Origin: Clusia tigrina
Taxonomy: Eukaryota; Arthropoda; Insecta; Diptera; Clusiidae
Length of the DNA: 64,000 bases
Assembly (NCBI GenBank): GCA_920105625.2
Contig: OV050032.1
Coordinates: 195,096,571-195,160,570, forward strand
Direction: 5' to 3'
The notes under the pieces were generated by a model, which was given only the letters and a program-made list of their open reading frames with translations, searched no databases and was not told the origin of the DNA. Numbering within the stretch: position 1 is the stretch's first letter; every line of letters starts with the position of its first letter. Shown one piece after another: positions 51,581 to 61,059 of this stretch. The translations under genes and the position numbers were made by a program.

Positions 51581-51784
51581 GTTGAAAATGATTACGACTT
51601 CGATCCAATTGATAACATAGTGACAATACTTTAAAGCTGGATACCTGTATGGATTGTGGGCGGCATACGTTTACTGCCACGCCAACTTTTAATACAAGTT
51701 AATAACTTGAGACTTATGCACACTTGTATAAGCAGTGAATATTGGCACTATAAAGCCAAAGACAAGAAAAGGACACAGATAAAT
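51581..51784. other. Short intergenic spacer
   Basis: Contains a TTACTGCCACGCCAACTTTTA stretch of the hairpin-element type near 51668-51690, probably a residual fragment of that family. Confidence 0.35.
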
Positions 51785-52600
51785 CTAAACGGATACAACA
51801 GTATTCTAACAACACGACCACGTGATATAATGACAAAGGAGGTACAGCTATATATTAGAAACACCTCCAATTTTAGTGCAGGAATCATTGAAATGCAAAC
51901 AGAAATTAAATTAACAATAATCTCGAAATTTTTGCCACCAAATATAACAACCCCATGCAGTGATATTCTAACAGCCCTGCTAACAATGTTTCCCACCCAT
52001 CAATCATCCTCTCAACTCCAAAGGTCAACAAATTGAACAATTTACGCCCTACACTAACCTAACACTTTTAAGCAACAGCTCACCAGCCCATCTAACCACC
52101 CACTCCACCTTCAGAAACATTGATCCTAAGTCCTGTTCTCGAAATTTACTCTCTGGTATATTTAACCAGAACTGGATGGCAGCGACACTTTCGGATTTTC
52201 CTGTCCATGACAAGTAACAGACTAGGCCCATCCAAAACCCAAATTATAAATATATAAAGTGTTTCAAAACCCAGTCAGTAAAAATCATGCTCATAACAGG
52301 CAAGGAAAATCAAGATGCTGCTCGCTTTCAAAATTTGATCCTCGCTTCTGCCAATGAATCCATCCCCAAGACAATCAGCAAATAATTTCGTAAATATTCC
52401 TACTGGTGGAAGGATGCATTGAAGAAATTTCAAAAAGCTAAAAAGGATTGTTCGATAATTTTCAAGCATAATCTGACACAGGAAAATAGGCCACGTTACA
52501 TGAAACCGAATCAGAAATTTCAATTTGAAGCCAAGAGAGCAAAAAGGACATCATTTCAAGGTTAACATCTACCATCAATCTCGATACTGCTACTCAAATT
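51785..52600 (+). pseudogene. I-like LINE fragment: endonuclease remnant and pre-RT linker
   Basis: A 126-codon frame (51656-52036) contains NLNGYNSILTTRP and IISKFLPPN, a pattern like the second half of a LINE APE-type endonuclease. From 52320, translation gives LILASANESIPKT, WWKDALKKFQKAKK and RPRYMKPNQKF, the basic linker between endonuclease and RT in I/Jockey-type ORF2. Stops interrupt it and no RT follows. The same sequence recurs at 56220-58156, where it is interrupted by three insertions. Confidence 0.65.
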
Positions 52601-53110
52601 GGATGGGAACACGGACAGCGACTTCATGGAAGTTAAAGTTACTGAATATTGAGCACTCTTCATCTCCCCAATGCTACAGTTGAAAAATGAACCAATCGAT
52701 ATTGCCAATCATACATGCACAACCAAAGAGCCACGCTACGCACTCGTGTCCTTACATTCACCACCCACTGGCGTAGCCAAATTGCACTTTCATAACCGAC
52801 GTGCTAATTCGAAATGCGTGGGTGCGTGATTGAGTTGGCCAGTGGGTTTGTAGGTGCGAGTGCGGTAAGTGGGCGAGATACATATTCCTTCAGAAGGAAG
52901 GATTTGGGAAGCTGCATGACAACAACAGAAGTAAACGCATATTTATACGGACCGTACTTACGTTTAGACCAATGAGTATGCTTGCTTGTGCAAGTAAAAA
53001 ATCCGTCAAAATTGGCAGGGCCACATCTCAAGCCATGCATACCCTAATGAGAAACAGGAAGGAGGCTCCTTCTGTCATTAATTTCAACAAGGAGGTAAGT
53101 TCTGAGAGTG
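52601..53110 (+). repeat. Duplicated segment, copy 1 (pairs with 59532-60070)
   Basis: Shares long matches with 59532-60070 in the same order: CACCCACTGGCGTA, GTAAGTGGGCGAGATACATA, CTCCTTCTG and CATTAATTTCAACAAGGA. Together with the LINE linker to its left it forms a direct duplication, roughly 80-90% identical by eye. No coding potential seen. It could be part of a retroelement untranslated region or an LTR. Confidence 0.7.
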
Positions 53111-53344
53111 AAACAATTTATTGAATACGATATTATTATTGTTATTACTTGAAAAAAAATAACTTAATTATGATTTTACACTGTGGGGGAGGAATAGCTG
53201 CCAGAGCCTTCATCTCGCTTATGCTAATTAAAGAAGTTATATACTATTTAGAATATTTGTTTGATGACAAAAGATGTAAAATTGGAATATGGTATTAGAG
53301 TTCACGGATTTTAAGAAATTTGAGGAGGTTGAGTTTGAGAACAT

Positions 53345-53725
53345 TTAAGCTCTTATGTGGTTAAATTTAACGCAATCATTAAGGATGTGCTCTATGGTCA
53401 GTATCGGAGAGTTGCAGTATCGACAGGATATGGGGTGGGAGTCATTGAGAATGTGTTGGTAGGTCAAATTGGAGTGACCAAGCCGAAGCCCCACTAACAT
53501 TTTTAAGTGTACAAAGAAGCTCGATACAGGTAAAATTGGTATCGTTCTTGCAGGGTTGATAGTTCCATAACTGTGTGGAGTATTAATCCAGTCCACATTT
53601 TTCCTATATGATAGGCGTTTGCTTATTAATTTGGGTATATCGCTCTTTTCCGGGAAAACAAATTTGCGTAGTGGTTCTTTGACTCCTAGTTTAGCTCTGT
53701 TGTCAATTAATTCATTCCCACATAA
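53345..53725 (-). pseudogene. LINE ORF2 C-terminal fragment
   Basis: The minus-strand frame reads GNELIDNRAK, the end of an RNase H domain, then a linker, then RLGHSNLTYQHIL and CRYCNSPILTIEHILNDC. This is the conserved Cys/His tail of I/Jockey-type LINEs. The start of RNase H has been replaced by the CTCGAG minisatellite at 53727. No tail or target-site duplication was identified. A second member of the same subfamily lies at 62440-62775. Confidence 0.75.
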
Positions 53726-53726
53726 A

Positions 53727-54330
53727 AATTTCGAGAGAGAACCAAAAAAACCCGAGAGAGAGCGAAAAACTCGAGTGAGAACCAAAAAATCTCAAGAGAG
53801 AGCGAAAAAACACGAGAGAGAACCAAAAAAAATCCAAAGAGAGAGCGAACAAACTCGAGTGAGAACCAAAAAAATACGATAGCGTGCGAAAAAACTCGAG
53901 TGAGAACCAAAAAAACTCGAGAGAGAGCGAAAAAACTCGAGTGAGAACCAAAAAAACTCGAGTGAGGACAAAAAAAATAGAGAGAGAGCGAAACAACTCG
54001 AGAGAAAGCGAACAAATTCGAGAGAAAATCAAAAAAGCTCGAGTCAGAACCAAAAAAACTCGAGAGAGCGAAAAAATTCGAGAGAAAATAAAAAAAAATC
54101 GAGTGAGAACCAAAAAAACTCGAGAGTGCGAAAAACTCGAGTGAAAACCAAAAAAACTCAAGTGAGATCCAAAAAACTCGAGAGAGAGCGAATAAACTAG
54201 AGTGAGAACCAAAAAAACTCCAGAGAGCGAAAAACTCGAGTGAGAACTAAAAAAACTCAAGTGAGAACCAAAAAAACTCGAGAGAGAGCGAATAAACTAG
54301 AGTGAGAACCAAAAAAACTCGACAGAGAGC
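53727..54330 (+). repeat. CTCGAG-containing purine-rich minisatellite
   Basis: About 600 bp of alternating 20-bp units of two kinds: CTCGAGTGAGAACCAAAAAA-type and CTCGAGAGAGAGCGAAAAA-type, with many single-base variants. The purine strand is on top. It produces long artificial frames rich in Arg/Lys/Glu on the plus strand and Phe/Leu/Ser on the minus strand. Confidence 0.92.
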
Positions 54331-54339
54331 GATTTTCCA

Positions 54340-54930
54340 CATTGTTTTAATTTGGTAGTATGCTGTATCAGTGTTCTTCTTTAGGCAAGACAGTGCTGCC
54401 GCTATAGCCGCGACCTTTGCCTAAAAAACACTGCAGTGGTCGGGCATCCATGGACATGTCAATGTCCAAATCTTCTTAGAATACACCACCTCCCGCCCTA
54501 CTCTGTAACTTGGATCCATCTGTGTAGATGTGAACCCCTTTTGCATGAGGGGGTATGCCATCCTTCCATTCATCCCTGGAGGGAATGGAGATCCTAGACA
54601 TGCCATTGAAGGCATTGGTGTGATGTAAACGAAAGAGTCAGCAATACCCTCAAAATGACTTAAAAGAGACGCATGACCTACGTTCCTGGCAACCTATTGA
54701 TGTGTAGCTTTTAGCCTTATAGCTGAGTTTGCAGCCACTTTTTGGCCAAAAAGCCTAACAGGGAGCAGGTTAAGCATTAAGTCTAAAGTTGCCGTTGGAG
54801 TCGTTCTAATGGCACTACTTATGAATACCGCCACCGTTCTTTGTAACCAGTTTTTGTATGGGGACTAGCTTAGGGCTGTCCACCAAGTAGTACCACAGCT
54901 GTGGATATCCAATAGGCTACCTTAGGCTGT
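54340..54930 (-). pseudogene. LINE ORF2 fragment: RT thumb to RNase H
   Basis: On the minus strand, GVHIYTDGSKL lies near 54535-54500, followed by an altered RNase H core (PDHCSVF replaced in context by ARPLQCF after a shift) and AKVAAIAAALSCLKKNTD. Upstream (54600-54920), pieces typical of the RT thumb appear (RTVAVFISSAIRTTPTATLDLMLNLLPV). Several stops and shifts are present. It is of the same broad group as the 31.8-34.4 kb elements. Confidence 0.7.
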
Positions 54931-55149
54931 AACCCTCATTTTTTAACTATAAAAAAAAAAGAAAAGGAAATGTAAACAACAGTTCACATGATTTCCCCAT
55001 TCTTGAATATTTTCCTATTTATGAAAAAACAAATTGAAAAATAAATCATTAATCCTTACAATTATTCTCTCGTAACCAAAACTCTGGAAGGCATTTGTTC
55101 AGAAAGTGTGCAAGAAATTTCTTTTACACGGGATGGAAATTTATTGATC

Positions 55150-55735
55150 ATCACAAAAAATGAGAAAAAGAACAACAAGTTTCTGAATCAACACATTTGG
55201 AAGGTGTTTCACCATCATTATCAACAAGTTTGCACCCAATTATCAACAAGTTTACACCCAACTCTAGCACAGTGAAAGGAGTTGTGTTTGCTCCACCACT
55301 ACGACACTTGGCAGAGTCAGAAATACTTGAGGCACTCAACAATCAAGAGGTGAAAGAGTGCCAAAAACATAAAAGATTTGTTGGAAATAATATGGATACT
55401 TCTCTTCATATACTTGTAATATCATTTAACAAATATGAACTCCCAAAAGAAGGTCCTCAACTACAAATTAGTGCCGAATATTCAAGTTCGTCAGCAATGC
55501 AAAATTTGCCTTCAGTTGGCATACAGAAAAAATATTGCAAAATGTGAACTATGCACGTCTATGATACGTGACCCAGCACCATGCACCAATGTCGAATGCA
55601 TCGATTCCAAACATGCACACAGAGTAAACAACAAAAACGGCTCCAAGCATAAAGCACAGTCAACAAATTCTAAAAATAAAACTGGCAAAATTTGCTTATT
55701 AGAACGCGGCACAAATAGTAAACGCTAAACAAAAA
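55150..55735 (+). pseudogene. I-like LINE ORF1 (gag-like) remnant
   Basis: The frame 55197-55547 contains VKGVVFAPPLRHL and ESEILEALNNQEVKECQ followed by LHILVISFNKYELPKE, matching in layout the conserved segment before the zinc knuckles of I/Jockey-type ORF1 proteins. A frameshift near 55440 passes reading to 55435-55728, where CKICLQLAYRKNIAKCELC and CTNVEC are degraded Cys motifs. ORF1 is the RNA-binding partner of the LINE polymerase. Confidence 0.65.
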
Positions 55736-56239
55736 GAACTAAAATCCGACAGAATCAACGATGGCAGAAGGAAGTAAGCGTTTCTCTTTCCAAGGCTGCA
55801 TCTCAATTACCCGCAACATCACAAACCATAACAAATGTCAAAAACAAATCAACGTCCACTCCCCCGACTCCATCCAATCACACTTTTCAGTCAGCCAATA
55901 CAACAACAAAGCAGAGTAATCAGTCTACTTCGAATCAACAAACGTATTCAACTTCCAGCAAAACAACACAAGCCCAATCCTGAAACTCGCATTAATTAAG
56001 TACGAAAAATCCAAATACAAGTAAGCGATTCAGGCACATCTGCAACAACTGGTCCCTGGTCTAGGGATAGAGACATGACTGATGCTGATATTATTATTAG
56101 ATTGATTATAATATTAGGCAGCATTCTCTCATTGTGATGGTCATACAAATTCTGCAATGGAATTGAAACGGCTACTCAACTAACTTAGATGAGCTCCAAA
56201 TATTGATTAATCATTATCACCACACAAATAAATCTAAAC
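55736..56239 (+). pseudogene. I-like LINE: ORF1 tail and start of ORF2
   Basis: A Ser/Thr/Gln/Asn-rich stretch (for example STPPTPSNHTFQSANTTT) is typical of the linker after the zinc knuckles. From about 56138, QILQWN, a TGA stop, then NGYSTNLDELQILINHYH resembles the N-terminus of the ORF2 endonuclease. Continuity is broken at 56240 by another LINE. Confidence 0.6.
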
Positions 56240-56250
56240 GGAAGCAACAG
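56240..56250 (+). repeat. Target-site duplication, left copy (diverged)
   Basis: GGAAGCAACAG, matched by GGATGCACCAG at 56822-56832 (9 of 11). The uninterrupted paralogue near 51796 reads GGATACAACAG. Confidence 0.65.
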
Positions 56251-56821
56251 GGCAGTGTAGTAGAGTCCTCTCTCGCCCGACAAAACTGTCACTCTACAAG
56301 ACGCTCATTCTACCCCTGCTGCTCTCGGGCGCAGAAGTATGGATCGTGTCGCAGACTGATGCAGCCGCGCTTGGGGTGTTCGAGAGGAAAATTCTTCGCA
56401 AAATCTTCGGCCCTGTTCGTGTCGGCGACGATTACCGTATTCGGGTGAACCCTGAACTGTACGAGCTCTACGCTGATATTGACATAGTCAGACGCATCAC
56501 TAAACAACGTCTGCGGTGGCTTGGACATGTCGCGCGAATGGACGAAGAAGCTCCAGTGAAAAAGGTGTTCAAAGCGGAAGCCACTAGACGACGACTTAGG
56601 GGATGACCATGCCTACAATGGAAGGACCAAGTCACACTAATCACGCTTGTTATAACGGATTGGAGAAGACAAAGTCGGGGAAGCCCTAAGCACGCCTAGT
56701 ATAACGGATTGGAGAAGACGCGCCCAAAGCAGAGGCGCCTGGCGAGCGCTGTTCAGTTCGACTGTAACCCGATAGCGGGTTGTTTCGCAGATTCTGCGAT
56801 TAGCCACGAAGTAAGTAAGTA
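56251..56821 (+). mobile_element. 5'-truncated LINE inserted in the I-like LINE
   Basis: A 571-bp insertion with a 3' tail of AAGTAAGTAAGTAGG type. The coding remnant (56346-56606 and flanking frames) reads AALGVFERKILRKIFGPVR, DYRIRVNPELYELY, DIVRRITKQRLRWLGHVARM. This is the well-known C-terminal region after RT in a group of insect LINEs. Reading breaks near 56603. It belongs to a different family from the AACCTAACC-tailed elements. Confidence 0.8.
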
Positions 56822-56832
56822 GGATGCACCAG
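56822..56832 (+). repeat. Target-site duplication, right copy (diverged)
   Basis: GGATGCACCAG, 9 of 11 identical to 56240-56250. The I-like LINE sequence resumes here. Confidence 0.65.
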
Positions 56833-56999
56833 TGTTCTAACCATACTATCACACTAGATATTGCCAAAGGAGGTACAGCTTAATAACTCCATCTATTTCA
56901 TACCAATAGGAAACACATCCAATTGAAATACTAATAATAATCGCAATTATATTGAAAATAAATTCATTTTAATAAGTGAAATCGTTGAAGATGTGATGA
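56833..56999 (+). pseudogene. I-like LINE endonuclease remnant, continued
   Basis: Homologous to 51800-51900, for example GTTCTAAC and the shared CAAAGGAGGTACAGCT. It is heavily decayed. Confidence 0.55.
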
Positions 57000-57754
57000 A
57001 TCAGGTTCTTTGAGCAAGTCCTTAGCTAAAATATGCGGATGGGAGTGTAATTTTATGTTGTGGGCTCTTTTGAAATAAATAATTTCTTCGTGAACAGTTG
57101 GAATGTTCCGATCCGCATGTAGTCTTACATTTTTCACATACCACGGCGTAATGTTTTAGATAGAAATCCTTGAAGCAAGCTCCTAAATAGCAGGTCAACT
57201 TTGAGCGCTGAAAATAATCCTGGCTCGGGAAGAATTTCATGTTACTCGCAGCTTTCCATAGCGAGTAGTTGGTGTCTGCGGTCCCTCTTTAAAGTTTGCT
57301 GCATCTCTTTTCTGACACTTGTTTTAGCCAAGGACACCTGAATTCTTGCCAATCTCGTCTCAGCTTCCAATTTGTCTTTTATCACACCTTGAATGCCATT
57401 TTATCATACCTTGAATGTCATTTGATGTTGATTTAGACCGATTAGAAGCATTTTCAACAACTGGAGTGGGGAGTTTAGCTGCAGTGGGTTTCCGAAATGG
57501 CCATAATATCACCGTTTTTGTCAAGTAACAAATTGGGCAACTTAAGCTTATGCTAGCTAACGTCCTTGGCATTCCAGTGCAAGATTCTGAGGGTGTTTAT
57601 TTCTTAGACATTAACATCTGGAGGATTTGGGCTTGGTTACGCATCATTTGCTGAACCATTCCTTGAAAATATAAACTGGTTTAGGGTGGGTGCCAATAAC
57701 GAGAGCATTCTTTCTGAATTTTCAGGTTGTGATTTTACAGACGGAGGCTCGGAA
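57000..57754 (-). pseudogene. Insertion with possible minus-strand LINE endonuclease start
   Basis: This stretch separates sequences that are contiguous in the paralogue at 51785-52600. On the minus strand, LRILHWNAKD (near 57595-57565) and DIMAISETH (near 57510-57485) match the opening motifs of LINE ORF2 endonucleases, where a HWN and an ETH/EH motif carry active-site residues. Downstream are only short frames. Ends and target-site duplication are not resolved. Confidence 0.4.
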
Positions 57755-58156
57755 CCCCGATTTCCATATCCCTGACAAGTAACCAGGCAAGCGCCATCCA
57801 TTGAAACCAAAATTATAAATATATAATGGATAAGGCTGATTGGAGAGTATGTTTCAAAAACCAGTCAGTAAAAATCAGCTTTCAAATTGAATCCTCGCTT
57901 CTGCCAACGAATCCATCCCCAAGACCATCAGCAAATAATTTCGTTAATATTCCCACTGGTGGAAGGATGCATTGACGAAATTTCAAAAAGCTAAAAAAGG
58001 ATTGTTCGATAATTTTCAAACATAATCTGTCACAGGAAAATAGGCCACGTTACATGAAACCGAATGAGAAATTTAAATTTGAAGCCAAGACAGCAAAAAT
58101 GACATAATTTCAAGGTTAACATCTACCATCAATCCCGATACTGCTACTCAAATTCT
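57755..58156 (+). pseudogene. I-like LINE pre-RT linker, second copy
   Basis: Nearly the same sequence as 52185-52600, including AATCCTCGCTTCTGCCAA, CACTGGTGGAAGGATGCATT and AGGCCACGTTACATGAAAC. Additional small indels disrupt the frame. It stops at 58156, where the hairpin-ended element begins. Confidence 0.7.
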
Positions 58157-59531
58157 ATAGAAAACGAGTACAGAAGTCTGAAGTCGGGTTAGACCGACTT
58201 CGAAATAGCCTTTACCTTTTCTTGTGCGTGCAAGTTCACCAATGGGGATGTTTTCTTCATAAATCATCACTAGGAGCATATTCACGGTAGTTTTTGGTAC
58301 GGTACCTTGAAATGATTATATCGACTCCATTTCTTGTGTAGTGTTTAATGTTACTACCCGCAACATTCCTGTGAAATTTCGTTGAAAAATCTTTAATAGG
58401 AACCTAGTAATGATTTTAAGTTAATTGTGGGCGTGGCAGTAGTAATAATCTGCCCATATTTGGAATGCATGCTAGTACAGACACAGTATACATCTACCAA
58501 TTTGTTTTCATATATCATCACTAGAAGCATAGATAGGGTAACTGTCTTTAAGTGGGGTCCAAAAGTTCATTATATGGGAGGGAGGTGTATCCTTCATCTG
58601 ATCGACCCCGAATCTTGTATATGGCTTTGTAGGGTCCATATACGTACTAATATAAAATTTCGTCCAAAAATATTGTATAGGTCGTAAGTTATAATAATAT
58701 GTCAATAGTGGGCGTGGCTGTATAAATAACACGCCCATTTTTTGTGTGGTGTTTAATATTAGTACCCGCAACATTCCCGTGAAATTTCGTTGATAAATCT
58801 TTAAAAGGAACACAGTAATGATTTTTGGATAATTGTGGGCGTGGCAGTTGGATTATGATATCCATATTCTGCACACACCCCATGTATGTTTCTGCCAATT
58901 TTTATTCCGCTGGCATCAATACGAGCATAGGTAGGCTAATTTTAATTTTAGACCCGAAAGTTCCTTATATCAAAAGTGGGCGTGTCTTCTCTCTGATCAG
59001 ACCCATATGTTGCAGATAACTTTATAATGTCCACCGTAAATTTTCGTCCGTAAATCTCCACCAGATCTTAAGTTATTAATATTTGTTAATAGTGGGCGTG
59101 GCAGTTAATATACCGCCCACTTTTTGCATAGCGTTTAGTTGGACCCGCATCTCCATAACTGCCAAACTGCATCACTATTCCATCAACTGGACCGAAGTTA
59201 TAGTAATTTTAAAAAAGGTGAAAAAAGTTCCTTATATGGGAGGTAGGCGTGGTCTTTGTCCAAATCGGCCCATATATCAATCTGGTTCTGTATCTTTGTC
59301 CAGGCTACATTTTTGCAAAATTTCATTAAGATAGCTCTAACGGTGTAGAAAAAAGGTGGCCACAGACGGACGGACAAAATTAAAATTGTTCAGAAACTGA
59401 TTCTGATCATATTTATATATACTCGTATATGTCCATCCCTACCACGTCCCCTTCTTGAAATTGCAACCCCTCTCAAAAGCACAAAATTAGTATACCCTAT
59501 TTACCTTTTTTTAAAGGTAAAGGGTATAAAT
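58157..59531 (+). mobile_element. Hairpin-ended ORF-less repeat element, copy 3
   Basis: The 5' end is AACGAGTACAGAAGTCTGAAG, then the palindrome AAGTCGG-GTTAG-ACCGACTT (58181-58199) and TAGCCTTTACC. Internally, about 400-bp modules repeat: GTGTTTAAT...CCCGCAAC lies at 58341 and 58749 (408 bp apart) and a diverged third near 59137. GTGGGCGTGGC-type motifs lie near 58429, 58709, 58836, 58976, 59093 and 59241. The 3' end is the hairpin TATACCCT..TTACCTTT / AAAGGTAAAGGGTATA (59491-59527). It is absent from the paralogous site near 52600, which supports insertion. No coding capacity. Confidence 0.75.
59491..59527 (+). repeat. Terminal hairpin of copy 3
   Basis: TATACCCT-at-TTACCTTT pairs with AAAGGTAAAGGGTATA across a short T-rich loop. 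A weaker equivalent is seen at the 3' ends of copies 1 and 2. Confidence 0.85.
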
Positions 59532-59845
59532 AGACGACTTTATCACAAAATCAAAGTTACAGACACTAAGCACTCTCGTTCTTTCAAATGGTACAGTTGA
59601 GCAATGAACTAATCGATAATACCAACCAACTCCACTGCACAATGCACATACGAAGCGCCACGTGCGCCTGTCCTTACATTTACCACCCACTGGCGTAACT
59701 ATATTGCACTTTCACAACTGACGTGTTCATTCGAAGTGCGTGGGTGCGTGAGTGAGTAGGGACAAGGGAGGTAAGTGGGCGAGATACATATCCATTCAGA
59801 AGGCAGGACTTGGAAAGGTCCATGGCAACCACAGAAATAAATACA

Positions 59846-59849
<4 letters not shown>

Positions 59850-59882
<33 letters not shown>
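59850..59882 (+). repeat. (AT)n microsatellite
   Basis: About 16 TA dinucleotides. The paralogue at 52940-52950 has only TATTTATAC, so the tract expanded in this copy. Confidence 0.95.
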
Positions 59883-59992
59883 GGAGCATTTGTATGTGTA
59901 GACCGAAGTGTATGCGTGCTTGTGCATGGTTAAAATCAGTAAAAACTGGCAAGGCCACATCTGAAGCCATGCAGACCTTGGTGGAAGGAAGA

Positions 59993-60027
59993 ATTAATGG
60001 CAGAAGGAAGCTCCTTCTGCCATTAAT
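59993..60027 (+). repeat. Perfect 16-bp-stem hairpin
   Basis: ATTAATGGCAGAAGGA, a 3-nt AGC, then its exact reverse complement TCCTTCTGCCATTAAT. The paralogous position in the first copy (about 53050-53080) keeps the right arm but has a diverged left arm. Confidence 0.95.
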
Positions 60028-60070
60028 TTCAACAAGGAATTAACTTGTGAAAGTGAACCAATTGAGCATT

Positions 60071-60842
60071 GGGAGAGCTGAGTTGGGAACGAGACAGCAA
60101 CAGCAAGCTGCATCGCCCATGTTTGTGTTAATGCAAATATGCACTGACTGCAGCGATGGCGAAATGGTCGAGGGACGATGAGAAGAAGCGAGAGAGCGCG
60201 GAGTGGAGCTTTTGTCTCGTTAAGTTTAGTTTTAAGTTTGAGTTCTTGTTAGGAATTCAAATGTAACTGACATTTAAATGTAATGAAAAATAATTAAATA
60301 AAGTTTGGTACAGAAAACCCCAAAAATACTTTAATTTATACAAGAGAATCCTTTAGTGTAACTGAGTAAGCATTATGCCTCATAGAATAACAGAGGGAGA
60401 CAACATCCCTAATGACTCTTGGCATTAGAGAGAATGACGTCAAATGCTGAGGTTATAATTTGAATGTTTCTGTGATTAATTTATTACTTAGAGTAGCTTC
60501 ACCTTGACATTTCAATATGTAGGCATTTGGTGTATTCACACTGGGAAGATTCGACTAGAATAGAGAACAACTTTCAATTTTAATTACAGACTCCATTGAG
60601 ACTCAAGTTCACAGAGACAGAAACAGTGGTCCAAGGTATTTACCAACTCCACTGGGAATTTAACTTACCCTGATGCCTGGAAATAAAACGTCACTTGATG
60701 TGACTCAGTTGGTTTACTGTAACCACTGCATCGGAAAAAGTGTACAAGAATTGTTCGAGATGTTTTCTTCGCAAAATATCAGAGAGAACACAACGCTAAC
60801 TAATATATAAGATATATATCTTGGCCATAATAAGCCTATGTC
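60071..60842. other. Intergenic, possible retroelement terminal sequence
   Basis: GAGAGAGCGCGGAGTGGAG and GTTAAGTTTAGTTTTAAGTTTGAG precede AATTAAATAAAG (near 60290-60302), a polyadenylation-type signal. This resembles the end of an LTR, but no matching partner LTR or coding region is seen. The remainder is unremarkable. Confidence 0.3.
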
Positions 60843-60970
60843 AGGCCTAAGTGAGTCTAAGAACAGCAACATAACCTCAAGATATATTAGGTGAGGTTAT
60901 GTTGCTGTCCTTAGACTTAGGCCTAGTCTTAGAACAGCAACATAACCTCACCTAACATATCTTCTTGAGA
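60843..60970 (+). repeat. Three-arm repeat forming a 45-bp hairpin
   Basis: A segment containing AACAGCAACATAACCTCA occurs directly at about 60862-60879 and 60932-60950, and inverted (TGAGGTTATGTTGCTGT) at about 60892-60908. Arms two and three form a stem of about 45 bp with few mismatches, centred on TTAGGCCTAG near 60921. Arms one and two can form an alternative shorter stem. Confidence 0.85.
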
Positions 60971-61059
60971 ACCAAATATATTTGGTAACAACCAACCAAA
61001 TCTTTCAAATCACTTCAGCCCAGAAATAACCGCCCACAACATAGTTAGCATAAATCAAC

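Larger units (their letters stand above)
59532..60070 (+). repeat. Duplicated segment, copy 2 (pairs with 52601-53110)
   Basis: Same order of matching blocks as 52601-53110, with an added (AT)n tract and a sharper hairpin near its right end. Non-coding. Confidence 0.7.

Noticed and set aside
53619..54260. Arg/Lys/Glu-rich and Phe/Leu/Ser-rich proteins
   Set aside because: Frames on both strands are products of the purine-rich minisatellite.
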